Shown: piece after piece, positions 43,001-58,100 of the stretch
Layout: each line of letters begins with the position of its first letter
How positions within the stretch are numbered: position 1 is the stretch's first letter
DNA from: Amblyomma americanum
Lineage: Eukaryota; Arthropoda; Arachnida; Ixodida; Ixodidae
DNA: 64,000 bases
Assembly: GCF_052857255.1 (NCBI RefSeq)
Contig: NC_135504.1
Span: 147,338,121-147,402,120, forward strand
Direction: 5' to 3'
Position numbers and translations under genes: made by a program
Notes under the pieces: generated by a model
What the model saw: the letters and a program-made list of their open reading frames with translations, nothing else
Databases searched by the model: none
Told to the model about the DNA's origin: nothing

Positions 43001-46000
43001 CAGATCTAGCTCGTTTTGGTCTAAAACAGCTTGTTTCGTTGTATTAATCAAGAATACATGCTTTTCGCGTAGTTATAGAAGAAAAAGTTCTGACGCGTAT
43101 TAGAGGGACTTGTAAAACCGTTGTGTTCAGATTTTGCTCATCTCGGTCTAAAACAGCTTGTTTCGTTGTATTAAGCACGAATACATGCTTTTCGCGCAGT
43201 GATAAGAGAAAAACTTTTGACGCGTATCAGAGGAAGACTTGTAAAACCGATGTGTTCAGATTTAGCTCATCTCGGTCTAAAACAGCTTGTTTCGTTGTAT
43301 TAAGCACGAATACATGCTTTTCGCGCAGTTATAAGAGAAATGTTTTGACGCCTATCACATGGACACTTGTAAAACCGATGTGTTCAGATCTAGCTCGTTT
43401 TGGTCTAAAACAGCTTGTTTCGTTGTATTAAGCAAGAATACATGCTTTTCGCGCAGTTATAAGAGAAAAAGTTTTGACGCGTTTCACAGGGACACTTGTA
43501 AAACCGATGTGTTCAGATTTAGCTCGTTTTGGTCTAAAACAACTTGTTTCGTTGTATTAAGCACGAATACATGCTTTTCGCGCAGTTATAAGAGAAAAAG
43601 TTTTGACGCGTCTCACAGGGACACTTGTAAAACCGATGTGTTCAGATTTAGCTCGCTTCGGTCTAAAACAACTTGTTTCGTTGTATTAAGCACGAATACA
43701 TGCTTTTAGCGCAGTTATAAGAGAAAAAGTTTTGACGCGTATCACATGGACACTTGTAAAACCGATGTGTTCAGATCTAGCTCGTTTTGGTCTAAAACAG
43801 CTTGTTTCGTTGTATTAATCAAGAATACATGCTTTTCGCGCAGTTATAAGAGAAAAAGTTTTGACGCGTTTCACAGGGACACTTGTAAAACCGATGTGCT
43901 CAGATTTAGCTCGCTTCGGTCTAAAACAACTTGTTCGTTGTATTAAGCACGAATACATGCTTTTAGCCCAGTTATAAGAGAAAAAGTTTCGACGCTTATC
44001 ACATGGACACTTGTAAAACCGATGTGTCTAAACAGCTAGTTCGTTGTATTAAGCACGAATACATGCTGTTCGCGCAGTTATAAGAGAAAAAGCTTTGACG
44101 CGTGTCACAGGGACACTTGTAAAACCGATGTGTTCAGATTTAGCTCATCTCGGTCTAAAACAGCTAGTTTCGTTGTATTAAGCACGAATACATGCTTTTC
44201 GTGCAGTTATAAGAGAAAAAGTTTTAACGCGTATCAGAGGAAGACTTGTAAAACCGATGTGTTGTGATTAACCTCGTTTCGGTCTAAAACAGCTTGTTTC
44301 GTTGTATTAAGCACGAATACATGCTTTTCGCGCAGTTATAAGAGAAAAAGTTTTGACGCGTCTCACAGGGACACTTGTAAAACCGATGTGTTCAGATTTA
44401 GCTCGTTTCGGTCTAAAACAACTTGTTTTGTTGTATTAAGCACGAATACATGCTTTTAGCGCAGTTATAAGAGAAAAAGTTTTGACGCGTATCACATGGA
44501 CACTTGTAAAACCGATGTGTTCAGATCTAGCTCGTTTTGGTCTAAAACAGCTTGTTTCGTTGTATTAAGTACGAATACATGCTGTTCGCGCAGTTATAAG
44601 AGAAAAAGTTTTGACGCGTGTCAGAGCAACACTTGTAAAACCGATGTGTTCAGATTTAGCTCATCTCGGTCTAAAACAGCTAGTTTCGTTGTATTAAGCA
44701 CGAATACATGCTTTTAGCCCAGTTATAAGAGAAAAAGTTTTGACGCTTATCACATGGATACTTGTAAAACCGATGTGGTTAGATATAGCTCATTTTGGTA
44801 TAAAACCGCTTGTTTCGTTGTTTTAAGCAAGAATACGTGCTTTTCGCGTAGTTATAGAAGAAAAAGTTTTGACGCGTATTGGACTTGTAAAACCGATGTG
44901 TTCAGATTTAGCTCATCTTGGTCTAAAACAGCTTGTTTCGTTGTATTAAGCACGAATACATGCTTTTCGCGCAGTTATAAGAGGAAAAGTTTTGACGCGT
45001 ATCACATGGACACTTGTAAAACCGATGTGTTCAGATCTAGCTCGTTTTGGTCTAAAACAGCTTGTTTCGTTGTATAAGCAAGAATACTTGCTTTTCGCCC
45101 AGTTATAAGAGAAAAAGTTTTGACGCGTTTCACAGGGACACTTGTAAAACCGATGTGTTCAGATCTAGGTCATCTCGGTCTAAAACAGCTAGTTTCGTTG
45201 TATTAAGCAAGAATACATGCTTTTCGCGCAGTTAAGAGAAAAAGTTTTGACGCGTTTCACAGGGACACTTGTAAAACCGATGTGTTCAGATTTAGCTCGT
45301 TTCGGTCTAAAACAACTTGTTTCGTTGTATTAAGCACGAATACATGCTTTTCGCGGAGTTTTAAGAGAAAAAGTTTTGACGCGTATCACGTGGATACTTG
45401 TAAAACGGATGTGTTTAGATATAGCTCGTTTTGTTATAAAACCGCTTGTTTCGTTGTTTTAGGCAAGAATACGTGCTTTTCGCGTAGTTATAGAAGAAAA
45501 AGATTTGACGCGTATTGGACTTGTAAAACCGATGTGTTCAGATTTAGCTCATCTCGGTCTAAAACAGCTTGTTTCGTTGTATTAAGCACGAATACATGCT
45601 TTTCGCGCAGTTATAAGAGAAAAAGTTTTGACGCGTATCAGAGGAAGACTTGTAAAACCGATGTGTTCAGATATAGCTCGTTTCGGTCTAAAACAGCTTG
45701 TTTCGTTGTATTAAGCAAGAATACATGCTTTTCGCGCAGTTATAAGAGAAAAAGTTTTGACGCGTGTCACAGGGACACTTGTAAAACCGATGTGTTCAGA
45801 TTTACCTCGTTTCGGACTAAAACAGCTTGTTTCGTTGGATTAAGCACGAATACATGCTTTTCGCGCATTTATAAGAGAAAAAAGTTTTGACGCGTATCAC
45901 ATGGACACATTTAAAACCGATGTGTCCAGATTTAGCTCGTTTCGGTCTAAAACAGCTTGTTTCGTTGTATTAAGCACGAATACATGCTTTTCGCGCAGTT

Positions 46001-47407
46001 ATAAGAGAAAAAGTTTTGACGCGTGTCACAGGGACACTTGTAAAACCGATGTGTTTAGATATAGCTCGTTTTGGTATAAAACAGCTTGTTTACTTGTTTT
46101 AAGCACGAATACATGCTGTTCGCGCAGTTAAAAGAGAAAAAGGTTTGACGCGTCTCACAGGGACACTTCTAAAACCGATGTGTTCAGATTTAGCTCGTTT
46201 CGGTCTAAAACAGCTTGTTTCGTTGTATTAAGCAAGAATACATGCTTTTCGCGCAGTTATAAGAGAAAAAGTTTTGACGTGTGTCAGAGGGACACTTGTA
46301 AAACCGGTGTTCAGATTTACCTCGTTTCGGACTAAAACAGCTTGTTTCGTTGGATTAAGCACGAATACGTGCTTTTCGCGTAGCTATAGAAGAAAAAGTT
46401 TTGACGCGTATTGGACTTGTAAAACCGATGTGTTCAGATTTAGCTCATCTCGGTCTAAAACAGCTTGTTTCGTTGTATTAAGCACGAATACATGCTTTTC
46501 GCGCAGTTATAAGAGAAAAAGTTTTGACGCGTATCAGAGGAAGACTTGTAAAACCGATGTGTTCAGATATAGCTCGTTTCGGTCTAAAACAGCTTGTTTC
46601 GTTGTATTAAGCAAGAATACATGCTTTTAGCGCAGTTATAAGAGAAAAAGTTTTGACGCGTATCACATGGACACTTGTAAAACCGATGTGTTCAGATCTA
46701 GCTCGTTTTGGTCTAAAACAGCTTGTTTCGTTGTATTAATCAAGAATACATGCTTTTCGCGTAGTTATAGAAGAAAAAGTTCTGACGCGTATTAGAGGGA
46801 CTTGTAAAACCGTTGTGTTCAGATTTTGCTCATCTCGGTCTAAAACAGCTTGTTTCGTTGTATTAAGCACGAATACATGCTTTTCGCGCAGTGATAAGAG
46901 AAAAACTTTTGACGCGTATCAGAGGAAGACTTGTAAAACCGATGTGTTCAGATTTAGCTCATCTCGGTCTAAAACAGCTTGTTTCGTTGTATTAAGCACG
47001 AATACATGCTTTTCGCGCAGTTATAAGAGAAATGTTTTGACGCCTATCACATGGACACTTGTAAAACCGATGTGTTCAGATCTAGCTCGTTTTGGTCTAA
47101 AACAGCTTGTTTCGTTGTATTAAGCAAGAATACATGCTTTTCGCGCAGTTATAAGAGAAAAAGTTTTGACGCGTTTCACAGGGACACTTGTAAAACCGAT
47201 GTGTTCAGATTTAGCTCGTTTTGGTCTAAAACAACTTGTTTCGTTGTATTAAGCACGAATACATGCTTTTCGCGCAGTTATAAGAGAAAAAGTTTTGACG
47301 CGTCTCACAGGGACACTTGTAAAACCGATGTGTTCAGATTTAGCTCGCTTCGGTCTAAAACAACTTGTTTCGTTGTATTAAGCACGAATACATGCTTTTA
47401 GCGCAGT
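39497..47407 (+). repeat. Higher-order repeat, 3563/3692-bp period, 2.2 copies
   Basis: Copies run about 39497-43059, 43060-46751 and a partial 46752-47407. The shift is 3563 bp in the left part (39796/43359) and 3692 bp in the right part (41062/44754, 42582/46274). The difference is one 129-bp monomer gained in copy two, or lost from copy one, near 40870. Copies share private changes: cagtgataag near 43197/46889, gagaaatgttttg near 43336/47028 and gacgtgtgtcag near 42586/46278. Confidence 0.8.
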
Positions 47408-50400
47408 TAAAAGAGAAAAAGGTTTGACGCGTCTCACAGGGACACTTCTAAAACCGATGTGTTCAGATTTAGCTCGTTTCGGTCTAAAACAGCTTGTTTC
47501 GTTGTATTAAGCAAGAATACATGCTTTTCGCGCAGTTATAAGAGAAAAAGTTTTGACGCGTGTCAGAGGGACACTTGTAAAACCGGTGTTCAGATTTACC
47601 TCGTTTCGGACTAAAACAGCTTGTTTCGTTGGATTAAGCACGAATACGTGCTTTTCGCGTAGGTATAGAAGAAAAAGTTTTGACGCGTATTGGACTTGTA
47701 AAACCGATGTGTTCAGATTTAGCTCATCTCGGTCTAAAACAGCTTGTTTCGTTGTATTAAGCACGAATACATGCTTTTCGCGCAGTTATAAGAGAAAAAG
47801 TTTTGACGCGTATCAGAGGAAGACTTGTAAAACCGATGTGTTCAGATATAGCTCGTTTCGGTCTAAAACAGCTTGTTTCGTTGTATTAAGCAAGAATACA
47901 TGCTTTTAGCGCAGTTATAAGAGAAAAAGTTTTGACGCGTATCACATGGACACTTGTAAAACCGATGTGTTCAGATCTAGCTCGTTTTGGTCTAAAACAG
48001 CTTGTTTCGTTGTATTAAGCACGAATACCTGCTGTTCGCGCAGTTATAAGAGAAAAAGTTTTGACGCGTGTCACAGGAACACTTGTAAAACCGATGTGTT
48101 CAGATTTAGCTCATCTCGGTCTAAAACAGCTAGTTTCGTTGTATTAAGCACGAATACATGCTTTTCGCGCAGTTATAAGAGAAAAAGTTTTGACGCGTAT
48201 CAGAGGAACACTTGTAAAACCGATGTGTTGTGATTTAGCTCGTTTCGGTCTAAAACAGCTTGTTTCGTTGTATTAAGCACGAATACATGCTTTTCGCGCA
48301 GTTATAAGAGAAAAAGTTTTGACACGTATCACGTGTATACTTGTAAAACCGATGTGTTTAGATATAGCTCATTTTGGTATAAAACCGCTTGTTTCGTTGT
48401 TTTAAGCAAGAATACGTGCTTTTCGCGTAGTTATAGAAGAAAAAGTTTTGACGCGTATTGGACTTGTAAAACCGATGTGTTCAGATTTACCTCGTTTCGG
48501 ACTAAAACAGCTTGTTTCGTTGGATTAAGCACGAATACATGCTTTTCGCGCATTTATAAGAGAAAAAAGTTTTGACGCGTATCACATGGACACATTTAAA
48601 ACCGATGTGTCCAGATTTACCTCGTTTCGGTCTAAAACAGCTTGTTTCGTTGTATTAAGCACGAATACATGCTTTTCGCGCAGTTATAAGAGAAAAAGTT
48701 TTGACGCGTATCACATGGACACTTGTAAAACCGATGTGTTCAGATTTAGCTCGTTTCGGTCTAAAACAACTTGTTTCGTTGTATTAAGCACGAATACATG
48801 CTTTTCGCGCAGTTATAAGAGAAAAAGTTTTGACGCGTGTCACAGGGACACTTGTAAAACCGATGTGTTTAGATATAGCTCATTTTGGTATAAAACCGCT
48901 TGTTTCGTTGTTTTAAGCAAGAATACGTGCTTTTCGCGTAGTTATAGAAGAAAAAGTTTTGACGCGTATTGGACTTGTAAAACCGATGTGTTCAGATTTA
49001 CCTCGTTTCGGACTAAAACAGCTTGTTTCGTTGGATTAAGCACGAATACATGCTTTTCGCGCATTTATAAGAGAAAAAACGTTTGACGCGTATCACATGG
49101 ACACATTTAAAACCGATGTGTCCAGATTTACCTCGTTTCGGTCTAAAACAGCTTGTTTCGTTGTTTTAAGCACGAATACATGCTGTTCGCGCAGTTAAAA
49201 GAGAAAAAGGTTTGACGCGTCTCACAGGGACACTTATAAAACCGATGTGTTCAGATTTAGCTCGTTTCGGTCTAAAACAGCTTGTTTCGTTGTATTAAGC
49301 AAGAATACGTGCTTTTCGCGTAGTTATAGAAGAAAAAGTTCTGACGCGTATTAGAGGGACTTGTAAAACCGTTGTGTTCAGATTTTGCTCATCTCGGTCT
49401 AAAACAGCTTGTTTCGTTGTATTAAGCACGAATACATGCTTTTCGCGCAGTTATAGGAGAAAAACTTTTGACGCGTATCAGAGGAAGACTTGTAAAACCG
49501 ATGTGTTCAGATTTAGCTCATCTCGGTCTAAAACAGCTTGTTTCGTTGTATTAAGCACGAATACATGCTTTTCGCGCAGTTATAAGAGAAAAGTTTTGAC
49601 GCCTATCACATGGACACTTGTAAAACCGATGTGTTCAGATCTAGCTCGTTTTGGTCTAAAACAGCTTGTTTCGTTGTATTAAGCAAGAATACATGCTTTT
49701 CGCGCAGTTATAAGAGAAAAAGTTTTGACGCGTTTCACAGGGACACTTGTAAAACCGATGTGTTCAGATTTAGCTCGTTTTGGTCTAAAACAACTTGTTT
49801 CGTTGTATTAAGCACGAATACATGCTTTTCGCGCAGTTATAAGAGAAAAAGTTTTGACGCGTCTCACAGGGACACTTGTAAAACCGATGTGTTCAGATTT
49901 AGCTCGCTTCGGTCTAAAACAACTTGTTTCGTTGTATTAAGCACGAATACATGCTTTTAGCGCAGTTATAAGAGAAAAAGTTTTGACGCGTATCACATGG
50001 ACACTTGTAAAACCGATGTGTTCAGATCTAGCTCGTTTTGGTCTAAAACAGCTTGTTTCGTTGTATTAATCAAGAATACATGCTTTTCGCGCAGTTATAA
50101 GAGAAAAAGTTTTGACGCGTTTCACAGGGACACTTGTAAAACCGATGTGCTCAGATTTAGCTCGCTTCGGTCTAAAACAACTTGTTCGTTGTATTAAGCA
50201 CGAATACATACTTTTAGCCCAGTTATAAGAGAAAAAGTTTTGACGCTTATCACATGGACACTTGTAAAACCGATGTGTCTAAAACAGCTAGTTCGTTGTA
50301 TTAAGCACGAATACATGCTGTTCGCGCAGTTATAAGAGAAAAAGCTTTGACGCGTGTCACAGGGACACTTGTAAAACCGATGTGTTCAGATTTAGCTCAT

Positions 50401-52199
50401 CTCGGTCTAAAACAGCTAGTTTCGTTGTATTAAGCACGAATACATGCTTTTCGTGCAGTTATAAGAGAAAAAGTTTTAACGCGTATCAGAGGAAGACTTG
50501 TAAAACCGATGTGTTGTGATTAGCCTCGTTTCGGTCTAAAACAGCTTGTTTCGTTGTATTAAGCACGAATACATGCTTTTCGCGCAGTTATAAGAGAAAA
50601 AGTTTTGACGCGTCTCACAGGGACACTTGTAAAACCGATGTGTTCAGATTTAGCTCGTTTCGGTCTAAAACAACTTGTTTCGTTGTATTAAGCACGAATA
50701 CATGCTTTTAGCGCAGTTATAAGAGAAAAAGTTTTGACGCGTATCACATGGACACAAGTAAAACCGATGTGTTCAGATCTAGCTCGTTTTGGTCTAAAAC
50801 AGCTTGTTTCGTTGTATTAAGCACGAATAGATGCTGTTCGCGCAGTTATAAGAGAAAAAGTTTTGACGCGTGTCACAGCAACACTTGTAAAACCGATGTG
50901 TTCAGATTTAGCTCATCTCGGTCTAAAACAGCTAGTTTCGTTGTATTAAGCACGAATACATGCTTTTAGCCCAGTTATAAGAGAAAAAGTTTTGACGCTT
51001 ATCACATGGATACTTGTAAAACCGATGTGTTTAGATATAGCTCATTTTGGTATAAAACCGCTTGTTTCGTTGTTTTAAGCAAGAATACGTGCTTTTCGCG
51101 TAGTTATAGAAGAAAAAGTTTTGACGCGTATTGGACTTGTAAAACCGATGTGTTCAGATTTAGCTCATCTTGGTCTAAAACAGCTTGTTTCGTTGTATTA
51201 AGCACGAATACATGCTTTTCGCGCAGTTATAAGAGGAAAAGTTTTGACGCGTATCACATGGACACTTGTAAAACCGATGTGTTCAGATCTAGCTCGTTTT
51301 GGTCTAAAACAGCTTGTTTCGTTGTATAAGCAAGAATACTTGCTTTTCGCCCAGTTATAAAAGAAAAAGTTTTGACGCGTTTCACAGGGACACTTGTAAA
51401 ACCGATGTGTTCAGATCTAGGTCATCTCGGTCTAAAACAGCTAGTTTCGTTGTATTAAGCAAGAATACATGCTTTTCGCGCAGTTATAAGAGAAAAAGTT
51501 CTGACGCGTATTAGAAGGACTTGTAAAACAGATGTGTTCAGATTTAGCTCATCTCGGTCTAAAACAGCTTGTTTCGTTGTATTAAGCACGAATACATGCT
51601 TTTCGCGCAGTTATAAGAGAAAAAGTTTTGACACCTATCACATGGACACTTGTAAAACCGATGTGTTCAGATCTAGCTCGTTTTGGTCTAAAACAGGTTG
51701 TTTCGTTGTATTAAGCAAGAATACATGCTTTTCGCTCATTTAAGAGAAAAAGTTTTGACGCGTTTCACAGGGACACTTGTAAAACCGATGTGTTCAGATT
51801 TAGCTCGTTTCGGTCTAAAACAACATGTTTCGTTGTATTAAGCACGAATACATGCTTTTCGCGGAGTTTTAAGAGAAAAAGTTTTGACGCGTATCACGTG
51901 GATACTTGTAAAACGGATGTGTTTAGATATAGCTCGTTTTGTTATAAAACCGCTTGTTTCGTTGTTTTAAGCAAGAATACGTGCTTTTCGCGTAGTTATA
52001 GAAGAAAAAGATTTGACGCGTATTGGACTTGTAAAACCGATGTGTTCAGATTTAGCTCATCTCGATCTAAAACAGCTTGTTTCGTTGTATTAAGCACGAA
52101 TACATGCTTTTCGCGCAGTTATAAGAGAAAAAGTTTTGACGCGTATCAGAGGAAGACTTGTAAAACCGATGTGTTCAGATATAGCTCGTTTCGGTCTAA
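47408..52199 (+). repeat. Mosaic satellite stretch with a displaced copy of an upstream block
   Basis: From about 49310 to 51500 the monomer order follows the block starting at 43060 with a shift of about 6251 bp (43359/49610, 43746/49997, 44754/51006). The sequence before that mixes pieces seen near 42582, 32389 and 38641. A rare accidental variant, gacacaagtaaaacc, is seen near 50752. No gene is visible. Confidence 0.65.
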
Positions 52200-55100
52200 A
52201 ACAGCTTGTTTCGTTGTATTAAGCAAGAATACATGCTTTTCGCGCAGTTATAAGAGAAAAAGTTTTGACGCGTGTCACAGGGACACTTGTAAAACCGATG
52301 TGTTCAGATTTACCTCGTTTCGGACTAAAACAGCTTGTTTCGTTGGATTAAGCACGAATACATGCTTTTCGCGCATTTATAAGAGAAAAAAGTTTTGACG
52401 CGTATCACATGGACACATTTAAAACCGATGTGTCCAGATTTAGCTCGTTTCGGTCTAAAACAGCTTGTTTCGTTGTATTAAGCACGAATACATGCTTTTC
52501 GCGCAGTTATAAGAGAAAAAGTTTTGACACCTATCACATGGACACTTGTAAAACCGATGTGTTCAGATCTAGCTCGTTTCGGTCTAAAACAACTTGTTTC
52601 GTTGTATTAAGCACGAATACATGCTTTTCGCGGAGTTTTAAGAGAAAAAGTTTTGACGCGTATCACGTGGATACTTGTAAAACGGATGTGTTTAGATATA
52701 GCTCGTTTTGTTATAAAACCGCTTGTTTTGTTGTTTTAAGCAAGAATACGTGCTTTTCGCGTAGTTATAGAAGAAAAAGATTTGACGCGTATTGGACTTG
52801 TAAAACCGATGTGTTCAGATTTAGCTCATCTCGGTCTAAAACAGCTTGTTTCGTTGTATTAAGCACGAATACATGCTTTTCGCGCAGTTATAAGAGAAAA
52901 AGTTTTCACGCGTATCAGAGGAAGACTTGTAAAACCGATGTGTTCAGATATAGCTCGTTTCGGTCTAAAACAGCTTGTTTCGTTGTATTAAGCAAGAATA
53001 CATGCTTTTCGCGCAGTTATAAGAGAAAAAGTTTTGACGCGTGTCACAGGGACACTTGTAAAACCGATGTGTTCAGATTTACCTCGTTTCGGACTAAAAC
53101 AGCTTGTTTCGTTGGATTAAGCACGAATACATGCTTTTCGCGCATTTATAAGAGAAAAAAGTTTTGACGCGTATCACATGGACACATTTAAAACCGATGT
53201 GTCCAGATTTAGCTCGTTTCGGTCTAAAACAGCTTGTTTCGTTGTATTAAGCACGAATACATGCTTTTCGCGCAGTTATAAGAGAAAAAGTTTTGACGCG
53301 TGTCACAGGGACACTTGTAAAACCGATGTGTTTAGATATAGCTCGTTTTGGTATAAAACAGCTTGTTTACTTGTTTTAAGCACAAATACATGCTGTTCGC
53401 GCAGTTAAAAGAGAAAAAGGTTTGACGCGTCTCACAGGGACACTTGTAAAACCGATGTGTTCAGATTTAGCTCGTTTCGGTCTAAAACAGCTTGTTTCGT
53501 TGTATTAAGCAAGAATACATGCTTTTCGCGCAGTTATAAGAGAAAAAGTTTTGACGCCTATTGGACTTGTAAAACCGATGTGTTCAGATTTAGCTCATCT
53601 TGGTCTAAAACAGCTTGTTTCGTTGTATTAAGCACGAATACATGCTTTTCGCGCAGTTATAAGAGAAAAAGTTTTGACGCGTATCAGAGGAAGACTTGTA
53701 AAACTGATGTGTTCAGATATAGCTCGTTTCGGTCTAAAACAGCTTGTTTCGTTGTATTAAGCAAGAATACATGCTTTTCGCGCAGTTATAAGAGAAAAAG
53801 TTTTGACGCGTGTCACAGGGACACTTGTAAAACCGATGTGTTCAGATTTACCTCGTTTCGGACTAAAACAGCTTGTTTCGTTGGATTAAGCACGAATACA
53901 TGCTTTTCGCGCATTTATAAGAGAAAAAAGTTTTGATGCGTATCACATGGACACATTTAAAACCGATGTGTCCAGATTTAGCTCGTTTCGGTCTAAAACA
54001 GCTTGTTTCGTTGTATTAAGCACGAATACATGCTTTTCGCGCAGTTATAAGAGAAAAAGTTTTGACGCGCATCACATGGACACTTGTAAAACCGATGTGT
54101 TCAGATTTAGCTCGTTTCGGTCTAAAACAACTTGTTTCGTTGTATTAAGCACGAATACATGCTTTTCGCGCAGTTATAAGAGAAAAAGTTTTGACGCGTG
54201 TCACAGGGACACTTGTAAAACCGATGTGTTTAGATATAGCTCGTTTTGGTATAAAACAGCTTGTTTCGTTGTTTTAAGCACGAATACATGCTGTTCGCGC
54301 AGTTAAAAGAGAAAAAGGTTTGACGCGTCTCACAGGGACACTTGTAAAACCGATGTGTTCAGATTTAGCTCGTTTCGGTCTAAAACAGCTTGTTTCGTTG
54401 TATTAAGCAAGAATACATGCTTTTCGCGCAGTTATAAGAGAAAAAGTTTTGACGCGTGTCACAGGGACACTTGTAAAACCGGTGTTCAGATTTACCTCGT
54501 TTCGGACTAAAACAGCTTGTTTCGTTGGATTAAGCACGAATACATGTTTTTCGCGCAGTTATAAGAGAAAAAGGTTTTGACGCGATTCACATGGACACAT
54601 TTAAAACCGATGTTTTCAGATTTAGCTCGTTTCGGTCTAAAACAGCTTGTTTCGTTGTATTAAGCAAGAATACATGCTTTTCGCACAGTTATAAGAGAAA
54701 AAGATTTGACGCGTTTCACAGGGACACTTGTAAAACCGATGTGTTCAGATTTAGCTCGTTTCGGTCTAAAAAAACTTGTTTCGTTGTATTAAGCACGAAT
54801 ACATGCTTTTCGCGCAGTTATAAGAGAAAAAGTTTTGACGCGTGTCACAGGGACACTTGTAAAACCGATGTGTTTAGATATAGCTCGTTTTGGTATAAAA
54901 CAGCTTGCTTCGTTGTTTTAAGCAAGAATACGTGCTTTTCGCGTAGTTATAGAAGAAAAAGTTCTGACGCGTATTAGAGGGACTTGTAAAACAGTTGTGT
55001 TCAGATTTTGCTCATCTCGGTCTAAAACAGCTTGTTTCGTTGTATTAAGCACGAATACATGCTTTTCGCGCAGTTATAAGAGAAAAAGTTTTGACGCGTA

Positions 55101-58100
55101 TCAGAGGAAGACTTGTAAAACTGATGTGTTCAGATCTAGCTCGTTTCGGTCTAAAACAGCTTGTTTCGTTGTATTAAGCACGAATACATTCTTTTAGCGC
55201 AGTTATAAGAGAAAAAGTTTTGACGCGTATCACATGGACACTTGTAAAACTGATGTGTTCAGATCTAGCTCATCTCGGTCTAAAACAGCTAGTTTCGTTG
55301 TATTAAGCAAGAATACATGCTTTTCGCGCAGTTATAAGAGAAAAAGTTCTGACGCGTATTAGAGGGACTTGTAAAACCGATGTGTTCAGATTTAGCTCAT
55401 CTCGGTCTAAAACAGCTTGTTTCGTTGTATTAAGCACGAATACATGCTTTTCGCGCAGTTATAAGAGAAAAGTTTTGACGCGTCTCACAGGGACACTTGT
55501 AAAACCGATGTGTTCAGATTTAGCTCGTTTTGGTCTAAAACAACTTGTTTCGTAGTATTAAGCACGAATACATGCTTTTAGCCCAGTTATAAGAGAAAAA
55601 GTTTTGACGCTTATCACATGGACACTTGTAAAACCGATGTGTCTAAAACAGCTAGTTCGTTGTATTAAGCACGAATACATGCTGTTCGCGCAGTTATAAG
55701 AGAAAAAGTTTTGACGCGTGTCACAGGGACACTTGTAAAACCGATGTGTTCAGATTTAGCTCATCTCGGTCTAAAACAGCTAGTTTCGTTGTATTAAGCA
55801 CGAATACATGCTTTTCGCGCAGTTATAAGAGAAAAAGTTTTGACACGTATCACGTGTATACTTGTAAAACCGATGTGTTTAGATATAGCTCATTTTGGTA
55901 TCAAAACCGCTTGTTTCGTTGTTTTAAGCAAGAATACGTGCTTTTCGCGTAGTTATAGAAGAAAAAGTTTTGACGCGTATTGGACTTGTAAAACCGATGT
56001 GTTCAGATTTAGCTCATCTCGGTCAAAAACAGCTTGTTTCGTTGTATTAAGCACGAATACATGCTTTTCGCGCAGTTATAAGAGGAAAAGTTTTGACGCG
56101 TATCACATGGACACTTGTAAAACCGATGTGTTCAGATCTAGCTCGTTTTGGTCTAAAACAGCTTGTTTCGTTGTATTAAGCAAGAATACATGCTTTTCGC
56201 GCAGTTATAAGAGAAAAAGTTTTGACGCGTGTCACAGGGACACTTGTAAAACCGATGTGTTCAGATTTACCTCGTTTCGGACTAAAACAGCTTGTTTCGT
56301 TGGATTAAGCACGAATACATGCTTTTCGCGCATTTATAAGAGAAAAAAGTTTTGACGCGTATCACATGGACACATTTAAAACCGATGTGTCCAGATTTAG
56401 CTCGTTTCGGTCTAAAACAGCTTGTTTCGTTGTATTAAGCACGAATACATGCTTTTCGCGCAGTTATAAGAGAAAAAGTTTTGACACCTATCACATGGAC
56501 ACTTGTAAAACCGATGTGTTCAGATCTAGCTCGTTTCGGTCTAAAACAACTTGTTTCGTTGTATTAAGCACGAATACATGCTTTTCGCGGAGTTTTAAGA
56601 GAAAAAGTTTTGACGCGTATCACGTGGATACTTGTAAAACGGATGTGTTTAGATATAGCTCGTTTTGTTATAAAACCGCTTGTTTTGTTGTTTTAAGCAA
56701 GAATACGTGCTTTTCGCGTAGTTATAGAAGAAAAAGATTTGACGCGTATTGGACTTGTAAAACCGATGTGTTCAGATTTAGCTCATCTCGGTCTAAAACA
56801 GCTTGTTTCGTTGTATTAAGCACGAATACATGCTTTTCGCGCAGTTATAAGAGAAAAAGTTTTCACGCGTATCAGAGGAAGACTTGTAAAACCGATGTGT
56901 TCAGATATAGCTCGTTTCGGTCTAAAACAGCTTGTTTCGTTGTATTAAGCAAGAATACATGCTTTTCGCGCAGTTATAAGAGAAAAAGTTTTGACGCGTG
57001 TCACAGGGACACTTGTAAAACCGATGTGTTCAGATTTACCTCGTTTCGGACTAAAACAGCTTGTTTCGTTGGATTAAGCACGAATACATGCTTTTCGCGC
57101 ATTTATAAGAGAAAAAAGTTTTGACGCGTATCACATGGACACATTTAAAACCGATGTGTCCAGATTTAGCTCGTTTCGGTCTAAAACAGCTTGTTTCGTT
57201 GTATTAAGCACGAATACATGCTTTTCGCGCAGTTATAAGAGAAAAAGTTTTGACGCGTGTCACAGGGACACTTGTAAAACCGATGTGTTTAGATATAGCT
57301 CGTTTTGGTATAAAACAGCTTGTTTACTTGTTTTAAGCACAAATACATGCTGTTCGCGCAGTTAAAAGAGAAAAAGGTTTGACGCGTCTCACAGGGACAC
57401 TTGTAAAACCGATGTGTTCAGATTTAGCTCGTTTCGGTCTAAAACAGCTTGTTTCGTTGTATTAAGCAAGAATACATGCTTTTCGCGCAGTTATAAGAGA
57501 AAAAGTTTTGACGCGTGTCAGAGGGACGCTTGTAAAACCGGTGTTCAGATTTACCTCGTTTCGGACTAAAACAGCTTGTTTCGTTGGATTAAGCACGAAT
57601 ACGTGCTTTTCGCGTAGTTATAGAAGAAAAAGTTTTGACGCGTATTGGACTTGTAAAACCGATGTGTTCAGATTTAGCTCATCTCGGTCTAAAACAGCTT
57701 GTTTCGTTGTATTAAGCACGAATACATGCTTTTCGCGCAGTTAAAAGAGAAAATGTTTGACGCGTCTCACAGGGACACTTGTAAAACCGATGTGTTCAGA
57801 TTTAGCTCGTTTCGGTCTAAAACAGCTTGTTTCGTTGTATTAAGCAAGAATACATGCTTTTCGCGCAGTTATAAGAGAAAAAGTTTTGACGCGTGTCAGA
57901 GGGACGCTTGTAAAACCGGTGTTCAGATTTACCTCGTTTCGGACTAAAACAGCTTGTTTCGTTGGATTAAGCACGAATACGTGCTTTTCGCGTAGTTATA
58001 GAAGAAAAAGTTTTGACGCGTATTGGACTTGTAAAACCGATGTGTTCAGATTTAGCTCATCTCGGTCTAAAACAGCTTGTTTCGTTGTATTAAGCACGAA